DNA from: JALHOM01 sp964444225
GTDB lineage: Bacteria; Patescibacteriota; Saccharimonadia; Saccharimonadales; 2-12-FULL-41-12
Length of the DNA stretch: 64,000 bases
Reading direction: 5' to 3'
Assembly (NCBI GenBank): GCA_964444225.1
Contig: CAYUFM010000001.1
Location: 62,001 to 126,000, forward strand
Part shown: in pieces, positions 15,605-24,364 of the stretch
Layout of the letters: every line of letters starts with the position of its first letter
Position numbering within the stretch: position 1 is the stretch's first letter
Program-made: the position numbers and the translations under genes
Notes under the pieces: generated by a model
What the model was told of the DNA's origin: nothing
What the model saw: only the letters and a program-made list of their open reading frames with translations
Database searches by the model: none

Positions 15605-16726
15605 TTAACAGCGTTTTTTAGAGCAACCGCAACTACCGGAAATAGTGGTTTTTGTTACCTTGGTCTTTACATTCTTTGTTCCGCACTCCGGACATGATTT
15701 TGAAATAAATTCACAATCTTCACTGTCTGTTTTTTTGTCAAAATCACCATAGCCAAGTGCTCTCATCTCTTCTTCGCTGCTTGTTATAGTTACCCCGCAA
15801 CCACTGTAGGTTCTGCCCCGTTCTTTGGCTAATCTGCCATAAAATTCCATTTCGGCAGCCGGTGAGATAAATACTAGTTTATTTTCTATAGCAACGATTG
15901 CTTGTTGTGGGTATTTAGATTTTTCTTCAAACCTTGCCTCAATCGTAGCCGCCAAATTTCTTTTGGCACCAGCATCTTTGGATGTTTCTAAGTATTCATT
16001 GATTAAGTCAGTTTGCTTACACGCAAAATCATAGGTATTACGATAGTCTGTTGGATTACGTCCAGCGTACCACTCACCACCAAATTTTTGCATTAATTTA
16101 TTATCATAAACAGTTGTTAAAGTATCGGTAAGTTTTGCGTGAAATTTTTCATCAATATCCACACTAATTCTCTGACCTAATAACTCACCGCGCATAGGTG
16201 AAACTCCAAAGAATTCATAAATCGACTCTAGGCCATCTCGGTCGCTTCGATCAAGACTTTGCGAGATCATACTGATGGTACCGTTCAAAGACCGAGTTAT
16301 TACCCTGAGCATAGTTTGTTGACGGGTGGTGTTGTACCCGCCAATATCGCTTTTGCCCTGCTTTAGTTCTTCAGGAAAATCAGAGACAACCACCATAGTG
16401 TTAGGAGCCTCTGGATCTTTGACCATTTCTATCATTTCGAGATACTCGTCCATCTCAATACGTCGCCTACGCAATTCAAAATTAAGTTCTGGTTGATCTA
16501 GGACTGTTTGCTCGGCACTTCTGACTGCTTTTCTAAAAATATCGCCAAGAGGTCGACCGTCCCTTCGAGAAACCAGGTCTTCACCATCATAAATATACTC
16601 AAATGGTGTGCGCATATTACCGTCCAAGACTTCTGCAAGCCATGTTGTAGTATCATCAAACTCTGCAGTTTCGTGATTTATGCCTCTTGGATAAAATTCT
16701 TTTTTTTCAGCGAGTGCTAGGCTCAT
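15605..16726 (-). CDS. uncharacterised protein with Cys-rich C-terminus, under a B12-riboswitch-like leader
   Basis: 373 residues, family not recognised. No signal peptide or membrane helix, so cytosolic. The body is charged and mostly helical with an RRRR patch near residue 89. The C-terminus holds six cysteines: SCPECGTKN and, 14 residues on, GSCGCSKKRC, a zinc-ribbon-like or metal-handling tail. Cys-rich C-termini are also seen in class II ribonucleotide reductases, but no other RNR motif is visible. The 117-nt leader carries a cobalamin-riboswitch core, so the gene may be tied to cobalamin supply or to a B12-independent substitute enzyme; this is inference. The start is just past a hairpin that covers the AGAAGGG ribosome-binding site. 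Confidence 0.72.
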   Translation of the reverse strand: MSLALAEKKEFYPRGINHETAEFDDTTTWLAEVLDGNMRTPFEYIYDGEDLVSRRDGRPLGDIFRKAVRSAEQTVLDQPELNFELRRRRIEMDEYLEMIEMVKDPEAPNTMVVVSDFPEELKQGKSDIGGYNTTRQQTMLRVITRSLNGTISMISQSLDRSDRDGLESIYEFFGVSPMRGELLGQRISVDIDEKFHAKLTDTLTTVYDNKLMQKFGGEWYAGRNPTDYRNTYDFACKQTDLINEYLETSKDAGAKRNLAATIEARFEEKSKYPQQAIVAIENKLVFISPAAEMEFYGRLAKERGRTYSGCGVTITSSEEEMRALGYGDFDKKTDSEDCEFISKSCPECGTKNVKTKVTKTTISGSCGCSKKRC

Positions 16727-16843
16727 AAAAATACCCTTCTCATCTCGAGCAAGGGCATATGCTTCTTTGCTCGGAAGACTTTATAGCTGTATCGGACTTT
16801 AACCGTTGCGGCACAGTTCCTGAGTTACTCAGGATTCCAGCGT
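16727..16843 (-). promoter_or_regulatory. cobalamin (B12) riboswitch-like leader with RBS-sequestering hairpin
   Basis: On the minus strand 16786-16841 contains GGAATCC, a 6-bp CCTGAG/CTCAGG hairpin, GGAACTG, CCGCAACGGT and the B12-box-like AGTCCGA, closed by GCTG/CAGC, in the order expected of the cobalamin aptamer core. It is compact, without the large peripheral arms. Downstream, 16731-16738 pairs with 16751-16758 and buries the Shine-Dalgarno. A mutually exclusive 7-bp helix (16746-16752 with 16767-16773) would release it. That gives a translational ON/OFF platform. Confidence 0.72.
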
Positions 16844-16898
16844 TTTTATTTATTAATGTAGATCAAGTTTAGCACACCACCCATAGTGTGTAAGCCGT

Positions 16899-16939
16899 AA
16901 AAAATACACCACATATCGCCTATGAGGCAAAATGTAGTG
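16899..16939 (-). terminator. Rho-independent terminator of uppP
   Basis: On the minus strand an 8-bp stem (16932-16939 with 16907-16914, one G-U) encloses a 4-bp GCCT/AGGC hairpin and is followed by TATTTTTT. It begins immediately after the uppP stop. Confidence 0.8.
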
Positions 16940-16940
16940 C

Positions 16941-17744
16941 CTAAACAACAGCAACTAGAACTATTATTCCTAAGATGATTCGATAGTATGCAAAGTTTTT
17001 AAAATCATGACCAGCCACATATTTAAGAAGCCATTTTATAGCAAAAAGCGCAGTAATAAAGGCCACAATCGTACCAATCAATAATGCTACGCCACCCCCC
17101 GCAACGGTATCAAAATCATTACGACCATTAATCAGCTGATAACTTCCCGCCAAAATAATAACAGGGATGCTGAGGTAAAAAGAAAAGGCCGTTGCAGTCA
17201 CTCTATCTATGCCTGATAGTAATCCGCCCATTATTGTGGCTCCAGACCTGGACACGCCGGGAATTAGTGCGAATATTTGATAAAAACCTACCAAAATTGC
17301 TTGTTTTTTAGTAATTTTCTCTAGCCTAGCCTCAGCACTAGACTTAACAGCTTTATGAAAAGTTTCTATTAACCAAATAGCAATTCCGCCTAAAATCAAA
17401 GTTATGGCAACTGTCATCGCTACTGCATAATCCGTAAGGTAATCTTTTAGCAAAAATCCTATGAGAAGTGCTGGCATGGTTGCCAAAACCCAGATCATTA
17501 TAAACTTCACAGAATCCGAATCTCGCCTAAAAAACCCAGCAATTTTAGCAATCAAATCTTGGCGATAATACCAAATCACCGCTGCAATCGCTCCCATTTG
17601 CACAACCACAGTAAATATCTCAGCAGTATCTTTATAATTCATCACATCAGCTGAAACTATCAAGTGCCCCGTGCTAGAGATTGGAAGAAATTCGGTCAAA
17701 CCCTCTATTACACCTAAAATAATTGCTTGTAGTATTTCCATCAT
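16941..17744 (-). CDS. uppP: undecaprenyl-diphosphatase UppP (BacA)
   Basis: 267 residues, fully hydrophobic with about 8 helices. It has both signature motifs: EGLTEFLPISSTGHL near the N-terminus (about 13-27) and PGVSRSGATI (about 161-170). The enzyme dephosphorylates undecaprenyl pyrophosphate on the outer face of the membrane and renews the lipid carrier for peptidoglycan and the polysaccharide made by the downstream region. Length matches BacA proteins. It lies 15 bp after the LexA-like gene, so the two may be cotranscribed, and ends in a strong terminator. Confidence 0.96.
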   Translation of the reverse strand: MMEILQAIILGVIEGLTEFLPISSTGHLIVSADVMNYKDTAEIFTVVVQMGAIAAVIWYYRQDLIAKIAGFFRRDSDSVKFIMIWVLATMPALLIGFLLKDYLTDYAVAMTVAITLILGGIAIWLIETFHKAVKSSAEARLEKITKKQAILVGFYQIFALIPGVSRSGATIMGGLLSGIDRVTATAFSFYLSIPVIILAGSYQLINGRNDFDTVAGGGVALLIGTIVAFITALFAIKWLLKYVAGHDFKNFAYYRIILGIIVLVAVV

Positions 17745-17759
17745 TAACTAGTATAGATG

Positions 17760-18236
17760 CTAAATCCGCTTTTTAATATCACCGAGCCTAACATTAAAGG
17801 CCGAAGAGGCACTAGAAAGTCCTAAAATGTTCAAAGACTCGATTAAAGTTTTTAGATTATTTAATTGAATTTGGGATACTTCTGTTGATTGCTCAATCTG
17901 TTTAAACTGATAGTCAATTTTATCGGTCAGCCACTTCTCTTCGACTGGTTTAATCTCATTTGTCTGAAGTTTTGGAGCAACTGGGGTTACGTCGCCAACT
18001 ATCTCAAGCGACCTTGCCGACCTACCATTTTTGCGTAAATGTCCACGAATAATAAGATTATTGATGTGCACGGCAACAGTAGCAACAGATGTATAGTTGC
18101 AGCCCACCATTATTTCACGGTAGCTCGGGCCATAGCCATGCTCGACGATAAAAGTCTGTAAATACTCCAGCAACATCTGCTGTTTTTTTGTCGGTCTTAG
18201 GGACTTATTTTCGGCTTCGCTTTTCGTATCTTCCAT
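17760..18236 (-). CDS. LexA-like winged-helix protein lacking the peptidase domain
   Basis: 158 residues. Residues 14-72 match the LexA N-terminal DNA-binding domain: TKKQQMLLEYLQTFIVEHGYGPSYREI, then ATVAVHINNLIIRGHLRKNGRSARSLEI. The rest is a linker and a predicted helix/coiled coil. There is no Ala-Gly cleavage site or Ser-Lys peptidase dyad. Classical LexA is about 200 residues and self-cleaves. This form could bind DNA constitutively or answer to another signal through its helix. It sits upstream of uppP in the same direction. A TACATT 11 nt before the ATG may be its -10. Confidence 0.82.
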   Translation of the reverse strand: MEDTKSEAENKSLRPTKKQQMLLEYLQTFIVEHGYGPSYREIMVGCNYTSVATVAVHINNLIIRGHLRKNGRSARSLEIVGDVTPVAPKLQTNEIKPVEEKWLTDKIDYQFKQIEQSTEVSQIQLNNLKTLIESLNILGLSSASSAFNVRLGDIKKRI

Positions 18237-18271
18237 TTTCTACCTACAATGTACTAAATACTATTTGCGTT

Positions 18272-18718
18272 TTATGCATGATGTCGAGTTTTGCGCCTTT
18301 TTCGATGTTGCTCCATACCCTTAAATACATATTGCTTGTACCAGAAATAATTCCATACCGTAAAGAAGCCCGATGCAATGAACTGCCCAAATTCTACCCT
18401 AATACCATTTTTTTCCAAGGCGTAGAGAATGAGGTAATTGAGCAAGAATGCATTAAGCGCTGTATAAATTACATAGCGCTTAGCGGCAATTCCGAGCTTC
18501 GCAGGTTGCTTGGTTTTGAACACCCAATAACGTTCTAATATGAAGTTCAGGCTAATACCTGCAGCGTTTCCAATAAAGTTAGCCCAAAAAAGCCCAATAT
18601 GATTGTCTAGAAGAATGATCAGTATATAACCGCTCCAAAACCAAACTCCACCAGCTACAAAATATTCGATGATTCGTTTTGCTTCTAATTTCTTCCGTTT
18701 ATTTTTGCGCGAAGCCAT
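18272..18718 (-). CDS. GtrA-like membrane protein
   Basis: About 148 residues from the ATG at 18718 (MASRKNKRKK). An upstream ATG at 18820 would add 34 residues not resembling the family, so I prefer the internal start. Four hydrophobic helices follow: YFVAGGVWFWSGYILIILL, FWANFIGNAAGISLNFILERYWVF, KRYVIYTALNAFLLNYLILYAL and FIASGFFTVWNYFWYKQYVF. The FxxxRxWVF-type motif after helix 2 is typical of GtrA. These proteins are thought to assist flipping or handling of undecaprenyl-linked sugars, in line with the neighbouring glycan genes. Confidence 0.85.
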   Translation of the reverse strand: MASRKNKRKKLEAKRIIEYFVAGGVWFWSGYILIILLDNHIGLFWANFIGNAAGISLNFILERYWVFKTKQPAKLGIAAKRYVIYTALNAFLLNYLILYALEKNGIRVEFGQFIASGFFTVWNYFWYKQYVFKGMEQHRKRRKTRHHA

Positions 18719-18979
18719 ACAATTAATTCTTTCTTTTGTGAAAATTATATTTATGAGTAAAATTTGGATTTCTTTGTGGGGAAGCATATCTGAAGATATG
18801 TTGACGAGCAAAAAATGCAAAGCTTGCCATAAATATAGTTTGTAACAAGAAAGTTATTATTTGAATAGTTTCTATTTTCATTATTTTTTTGATTTTTTGA
18901 ACGTTATGCGAACATTATAGCATTAACATTGTATAAATAACACAAAAACACTTTAAAAATGGTATAATTAGCACCAATA
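18719..18979. other. intergenic region with GAAC-N7-GAAC and a -10 box
   Basis: Between divergent gtrA-like and glycosylphosphotransferase genes. GAAC (18899-18902) and GAAC (18910-18913) are 7 nt apart, the geometry of the alphaproteobacterial LexA box. TATAAT at 18963-18968 ends 11 nt before the ATG at 18980 and is the likely -10 of that gene. No convincing -35 is seen. The rest is AT-rich and shows no gene. Confidence 0.5.
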
Positions 18980-20401
18980 ATGAAACGTAACTTTACTGTT
19001 TTTTATTCGTTAGTCTTGGTTTTGGGCGACTTTTTAGCGCTAGTTGTCGCGTTTACTACTGCTTATATTCTCCGTGTTAAGTACGACACTCGTCCACTTA
19101 TTGAGCAAATCCCAGCCGAAACTTACCTATACGCTTTTATTACAGTTTTGCCACTATGGGTGTTGGTACACGGCTTTATTGGTTTGTATAGAAAAGAAAT
19201 TTACGAAAACCGCTTTCGCGAGCTTGGCCGATTAATACTTGGCTCTGCTTTAGGTATGTTAGTAATAGTTGGCTACGACTTCGTAATTGACGACAACCTA
19301 TTCCCGGCGCGCTTAGTTGCAGTTTATGGACTGGTGCTTAGTTTTATATTCTTGGTTTTATTCCGTGGTATTGCTAGGTTATTTAGAGCAATGGCTTTTT
19401 CTATTGGTTACGGCATAGACAGAGTTTTAATTGTTGGTAGTGGCGAGGCTAGCGAGAGTATTATTGCAGAGATCAAAGACACTAAAAAAAGTGGCTACCA
19501 GATTGTAGGCTTGGTTACCAAAAAAGATTCAAAAGTTTATAAAACTTATCCAGACTTTAGCTCAGCTATAAAAGGCGTTGGGCGGCTTGATACTATAATC
19601 CAAACAGTCTTATATAAAGCCCCTGAAAAAAACGAAAAGATTATGCATTATGCACAAACACATCATATTTCATACAACTTCACGCCGGGAAATAACGAAC
19701 TTTTTGTTGGTAACCTAGAAGTTCAACTTTTCCGTGGCACACCAGTTGTTACAGTGCACCAGACGCCTTTAGTTGGCGAGGGCAAGGTAGTTAAGCGAAC
19801 TTTTGACATAATCGTCAGCCTAGCTCTTATTGTTCTTCTTAGTCCAGTAATTTTGTTAGTCTCTATACTTCAAAAAATATTTTCACCCAGCTCTAGTGCA
19901 ATGTTTAAGCAAACTAGACTTACCCAGTTTGACCGTGAATTTACAGCCTATAAATTCCGTACTATGAACCCAAAGCTCAGCGGAAAAAGTGCCGAGGAAG
20001 ACTTTAAAAAAATGGGCCGAGAAGACCTAATCAAGACTTTCCGCGATGGCAACGACCACCTTGTTAATGATCCGCGTATTACAACTTTTGGCAGGTTTCT
20101 TAGACTTACTAGTATCGATGAATTGCCCCAACTTTTTAATGTGCTAAAAGGCGATATCAGCCTAGTTGGTCCACGAGCATTAATTCCATCAGAGCTAAAA
20201 AACTACAGTCAAAAACATAACATTCTTAGCATCAAATCCGGTCTGACCGGCCTAGCGCAAGTTTCTGGGCGCAAAAACATTAGCTTCGAGGAGCGACGAG
20301 CGCTAGACCTATACTACGTACAAAACTGGAGTTTCTGGTTAGATATTACGATTTTACTTAAGACCCTGCGAGCAGTTATCAATGGCATCGGTGCAAAATA
20401 A
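18980..20401 (+). CDS. polyprenyl glycosylphosphotransferase (WcaJ/WbaP-like initiating sugar transferase)
   Basis: 473 residues. Four N-terminal membrane helices (about 7-125) are followed by a Rossmann-like CoA_binding_3 domain (VLIVGSGEASESIIAEI). The last 200 residues are the bacterial sugar transferase domain: KRTFDIIVSLALIVLLSPVILLV re-entrant helix, KFRTMNP, DPRITTFGRFLRLTSIDELPQLFNVLKGDISLVGPR, and GLTGLAQVSGR. It moves a sugar-1-phosphate from a UDP- or GDP-sugar to undecaprenyl phosphate and starts a glycan repeat. The donor sugar is not predictable here. The next gene, a GT4, overlaps it by 20 bp. Confidence 0.94.
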   Translation: MKRNFTVFYSLVLVLGDFLALVVAFTTAYILRVKYDTRPLIEQIPAETYLYAFITVLPLWVLVHGFIGLYRKEIYENRFRELGRLILGSALGMLVIVGYDFVIDDNLFPARLVAVYGLVLSFIFLVLFRGIARLFRAMAFSIGYGIDRVLIVGSGEASESIIAEIKDTKKSGYQIVGLVTKKDSKVYKTYPDFSSAIKGVGRLDTIIQTVLYKAPEKNEKIMHYAQTHHISYNFTPGNNELFVGNLEVQLFRGTPVVTVHQTPLVGEGKVVKRTFDIIVSLALIVLLSPVILLVSILQKIFSPSSSAMFKQTRLTQFDREFTAYKFRTMNPKLSGKSAEEDFKKMGREDLIKTFRDGNDHLVNDPRITTFGRFLRLTSIDELPQLFNVLKGDISLVGPRALIPSELKNYSQKHNILSIKSGLTGLAQVSGRKNISFEERRALDLYYVQNWSFWLDITILLKTLRAVINGIGAK

Positions 20402-21512
20402 GAACAAGCCAAAGGTTGCATTAGTACACGACTGGATTTATGGTGGTGGAGCTGAAAAAGTTGTAGAACAACTCCACAAAATTTACCCAGAAGCACCGAT
20501 TTATACTTCGTACTGCACAGATGAATGGCGTCACCGATTAGATAATGTAGTGGTCACTGGCTACCTACAGCATTGGCCATTTAGTAAACTTCGCAAATTC
20601 CTACCCCTGCTTCGTCAATGGTGGTTTGCACGACTAGATCTTAGTGGTTATGACCTAATTATAAGCACTACAGGTAATGGCGAAGCCAAGTTTGTGCAGA
20701 CACCAAAAGGCGCTACTCATATCTGTTATTGCCATACTCCTCCCCATTTTTATTGGCGTAAGTATAAAGACTATTTGGCAAATCCAGGATTTGGAAAATT
20801 AAATTTTTTGGCTCGTGCTGGCTTGGTGGTCTTAGTTAAGCCACTACGCGAGCGCGACTACAGGGCTGCTCAAAAAGTCGACTATTTTATCGGCAATTCC
20901 AGCCATATTGTAAATGATATTAAAACTTTTTATGGTCGTGATGCAGTAGCAATCTTCCCACCAATAGCTACCAGTAGATTTAACAAAATTGAACACTCTC
21001 CCGCTAAAGAACTTCGATTCATCGCCTGGGCTCGACATGTGCCCGACAAGAAGTTAGACCTAGCGGTGCAAGCCTGCAATAATCTGGGCTTAAATTTAGT
21101 CATAGTGGGCCAAGGCCCAGAAACCTCACGATTAAAAAGCCTTGCAGGACCGGCAACCACATTTGACAGTAACATCACAGATGCCCAGCTGGACCAATAC
21201 ATCGCCGAGTCAGACGCATTAATATTTCCTAGCTTAGAAGATTTTGGAATTGTTCCAGTAGAAGCTATGGCGTCTGGCTTACCTGTTATCGCATACAAGG
21301 CTGGTGGAGCGCTAGACTATGTAGTAGAGGGCAAGACCGGGATGTTTTTTGACAAACAAACTGTAAACAGCCTAGAGCAAGTACTTAAAAAGTTTGACCC
21401 TAAAAAATATGACCCTAAAACTATCAAAAAACACGCGGCTAAATTTTCTAACGAACAATTCTCTAGGAACTTTGTTTCTTTCGTTTCTTCGTTGCCAAAA
21501 GCAAAAAAGTAA
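20382..21512 (+). CDS. GT4-family glycosyltransferase
   Basis: 376 residues, GT-B fold. The N-terminal domain has VHDWIYGGGAEKVVEQL (acceptor-side loop). The C-terminal domain has IAWARHVPDKKLDLAVQA, IVGQGPE and the SLEDFGIVPVEAMASGLPVIAY EX7E-type donor motif. It is cytoplasmic or peripheral and probably adds the second sugar to the lipid-linked product of the preceding gene, with which it overlaps by 20 bp; a GTG at 20391 is an alternative start. Its 3' end overlaps the convergent SGNH gene by 50 bp. Confidence 0.92.
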   Translation: MASVQNKNKPKVALVHDWIYGGGAEKVVEQLHKIYPEAPIYTSYCTDEWRHRLDNVVVTGYLQHWPFSKLRKFLPLLRQWWFARLDLSGYDLIISTTGNGEAKFVQTPKGATHICYCHTPPHFYWRKYKDYLANPGFGKLNFLARAGLVVLVKPLRERDYRAAQKVDYFIGNSSHIVNDIKTFYGRDAVAIFPPIATSRFNKIEHSPAKELRFIAWARHVPDKKLDLAVQACNNLGLNLVIVGQGPETSRLKSLAGPATTFDSNITDAQLDQYIAESDALIFPSLEDFGIVPVEAMASGLPVIAYKAGGALDYVVEGKTGMFFDKQTVNSLEQVLKKFDPKKYDPKTIKKHAAKFSNEQFSRNFVSFVSSLPKAKK

Positions 21513-24312
21513 CCAGCAGAGTAAAAGCTAAAATGCCAACTAGTAGATAGTATTTATAAACATTTGAATTGCTCGTAACTGGTTCTGTAGGCTTATCATT
21601 TATGTTGTCTTGTGGGACTGTTACCTGTCGAGCATCGTTATTAACAGCCACTGTTTCACTCAAGACTTGAGGGGTTGTTTCTGGGTCTGGTTCATTTATC
21701 TGAATATTACGAACAGTATTTACCGCCACAACAGCTGGCACTTGGCTACTGTTAGCTGACTGCAAAGGCTGTGGCCCTGGCGCAACCATTTCTTCGTTCC
21801 CCGCCACAGTCTCACCATTCCCATCAATATCTTTCGGCGGCTCAGTAGGGCTGATCACCGGAACATCAATAATAACTTCTTCTTCAGGCTCTGGTAACGG
21901 ATCTACGACACCGTCACAAGCATCATCGATACCGTCTTGGTCTGTATCGGTTCCAATTGGCGTTACATAAACGCAGCCCTCGTCTTTGTCTAGTACTCCA
22001 TCCCCATCAAAATCTGTCTCGCTCACACCAACAAAAAAATAATCGTAGACATCTACGCTCTGCCCAGTTTGAGACGTCCCATAAAAATGAATACTATGGT
22101 ACCCCGGCTCGACAGTAGTTGGGATAGTCAACTCCAGACTAAGGTTACCGCTTCCATCTGTTGTAAAACTTCCTAAAGAGACAGGTGTTGAGTGTAGCTC
22201 TACTTTAACTAAACTGTTTGGCGTAAAATTGGATTCGTTCAAATTTACTAAAATCTTTTCGTTTCTCTTCTCTATTTCATCTAAGATAGCCGTCCAATAG
22301 ATGGGATTAGCTAGTGATCTATTGGTTTTCTCTACCTGCCAAAACGGCTGGTCAAAACTAGGAAATGGAAATCCAGCCTCTGGCTGTTCGATTGGCATTG
22401 GCTTTCCTAAACTATCTGTTTGAGAAATTATTTGGTTAGCAAAGATTATATGCGCGGATTGTTTGGGGTGGAGTGACTCTTTAGAAACTAGTCTAAAACC
22501 ATCCCCATCAAAAAAATCAGATAGTCCTTCTCCTACACCATGGACAAAAACTTCATCAGACGGTTTTTCACAAAGCCTGTACCCGCTCAAGCTTTCTTCG
22601 ATATCTACATAAACCACACCCGCTCTTTTAGCTGCTGTCTCTATGCCATCATTCAGAAGCTCTGTTAATTTATTAGCAAAATCTGCTTCAGAATTATTAA
22701 ACTGTACATTTACAGCACAGTTGCCATTGTCTCCAATAATTTTTGGATAGCCAATCACATATATGCGATTATTATTGACCTTCAACTTCCGGTACGTATC
22801 CGCTAGTTTAGGTATCAAATTATTGATTTCTATCAGTAGCTCTGCCCTATCCTCAAAAGTGTTAAAACAAGTACCATCACTAATATCTAGTAATATGCAG
22901 GACTTTATTTTGTCAGAAAATCCGATATCATTTCCGCCAATGGATATGGTGATTACTTCTGGGGCTTTTTCATTTATGAAAGTTTGCTGTGTTATTAGAC
23001 CAGGATAAAAATTATCAACTATTTCAATTACTCCAGCTAATGATCTATCCCTGTAGGCTGTACCATCGCCATACTGACCCTCATATTGTTCTAGCTTTTT
23101 ACCCGCTAATAAAACATCTTCAGTTGTTGCTCCCGAACAAGCTACAGAATCGTAACTTTCTGAATTTACAGACGGTCCAACCAAATACTGATAAGCAGAC
23201 CTTGATACGTGACACATATTTTCTGGCATATCTGTATATGGTTTGTAGTTATAAGCTCCTTCGCCAGATGCAAAAGAATCTCCCATGCCAAGATAATGCA
23301 TCTCGTATAGCGGAGCATCGCCTATGGTAATTCGATACTGCCTATTAACAACACTGCTCCCGACAAGCTTATCTGCAAAATATGTCAAAGCTTTATCTGA
23401 CGTAAATCTAATTCGTAACATTGCCCCGCCGAAGTCATCTGTTTTTGCCAGCCGTTCATCATTTAATTGTCTGGATTTACAATTTTTTAGATGACTATTT
23501 GCGCCTACACCATCAATACAATCTTCTAAATCATAGATGATTTGTGAGTTTAGTCTTGAGAATATAGCATATCGTCCATCGCTAGAGATCGCAGTTTTGT
23601 ATCCCGGGTCAGTGCCGTTGCCATAAAAAAACTTTATGCCGAAAGGCTTAATTGTTCCGTCTTTCAAATTCAATCTTACGTGTCCATAATTTTGAGCATC
23701 GAAAACCGCCCAGTCACCATCAGCCGAGAACGCAAGGGTGCTACTCATCATTATTAATTTTTGTCCAAGAGCATTATTTATTGGCACCGCATTACCAGAA
23801 TTAGTAACAGTGTGAGTAATAGTGAGGTCAAGATTCTTTTTGCTATCAATTAATAACGAGCTCATCATTTTTAGGTAAACTCCTCCACTTGTAGGCGAGG
23901 TACTGTCAGCTATCAAAAAATTCTTAGAATTATTACTGGCTATAAGCGCATCTTTTGGAGACGTAAATTTTAGTAGACCCGCCTGATTACTACCATTAAG
24001 TTGTAAATACCCACCTCCATAAACGCCAATATTTGTATCATTGGCGCAAACAGTAGTTTTCTGGGCAGGAATCAATGAAAAGAATAACGATTCTTTAATA
24101 ATCATTTCTCTCATAAAACAATCCATATTAAGACCTTGGTGTGTGGTAGGTAATTGTGCTGCGCTTATATTATCTTTGAGTTTCTCGAATCTTAAATCAG
24201 CCGAAGTAACCCAGTTATTGTCTTCTGCAAGTACGTTAGGCGTTAAGTTGTTTCCAATAGTAAATAAACCAACTATCATCACAACAATAATTGCATTTAT
24301 ACTTTTGAACAA
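21463..24312 (-). CDS. large surface SGNH hydrolase with Ca-binding repeat and C-terminal anchor
   Basis: 949 residues. The start is TTG at 24310-24312, chosen because AGGAG precedes it by about 11 nt and a signal peptide follows (residues 1-30, ending NVLA). Residues 60-335 have propeller-like repeats without a named family. The SGNH/GDSL domain starts with GDSFASGEG (Ser346), has SIGGNDIGF, and ends in DGDGFRLVSKESLHPKQSAH with the His. Then an Ig-like segment, a thrombospondin-3-type DFDGDGVLDKDEG/DTDQDGIDDACDG repeat, a Pro-rich stalk and a C-terminal helix with KKRKK stop-transfer. Probably an exported esterase/lipase or polysaccharide O-deacetylase. TGG-TATAAT on the minus strand near 24350 may be the -10. 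Confidence 0.85.
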   Translation of the reverse strand: MFKSINAIIVVMIVGLFTIGNNLTPNVLAEDNNWVTSADLRFEKLKDNISAAQLPTTHQGLNMDCFMREMIIKESLFFSLIPAQKTTVCANDTNIGVYGGGYLQLNGSNQAGLLKFTSPKDALIASNNSKNFLIADSTSPTSGGVYLKMMSSLLIDSKKNLDLTITHTVTNSGNAVPINNALGQKLIMMSSTLAFSADGDWAVFDAQNYGHVRLNLKDGTIKPFGIKFFYGNGTDPGYKTAISSDGRYAIFSRLNSQIIYDLEDCIDGVGANSHLKNCKSRQLNDERLAKTDDFGGAMLRIRFTSDKALTYFADKLVGSSVVNRQYRITIGDAPLYEMHYLGMGDSFASGEGAYNYKPYTDMPENMCHVSRSAYQYLVGPSVNSESYDSVACSGATTEDVLLAGKKLEQYEGQYGDGTAYRDRSLAGVIEIVDNFYPGLITQQTFINEKAPEVITISIGGNDIGFSDKIKSCILLDISDGTCFNTFEDRAELLIEINNLIPKLADTYRKLKVNNNRIYVIGYPKIIGDNGNCAVNVQFNNSEADFANKLTELLNDGIETAAKRAGVVYVDIEESLSGYRLCEKPSDEVFVHGVGEGLSDFFDGDGFRLVSKESLHPKQSAHIIFANQIISQTDSLGKPMPIEQPEAGFPFPSFDQPFWQVEKTNRSLANPIYWTAILDEIEKRNEKILVNLNESNFTPNSLVKVELHSTPVSLGSFTTDGSGNLSLELTIPTTVEPGYHSIHFYGTSQTGQSVDVYDYFFVGVSETDFDGDGVLDKDEGCVYVTPIGTDTDQDGIDDACDGVVDPLPEPEEEVIIDVPVISPTEPPKDIDGNGETVAGNEEMVAPGPQPLQSANSSQVPAVVAVNTVRNIQINEPDPETTPQVLSETVAVNNDARQVTVPQDNINDKPTEPVTSNSNVYKYYLLVGILAFTLLVTFLLLATKKRKKQSS

Positions 24313-24364
24313 AACCTATTAACTCCTGTAATTTCAGGGGTAATTATACCATTTAGCAATAACT

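Noticed and set aside
18719..18820. N-terminal extension of the gtrA-like gene
   Set aside because: The 34 extra residues are unlike GtrA, and the internal ATG gives a normal family start.
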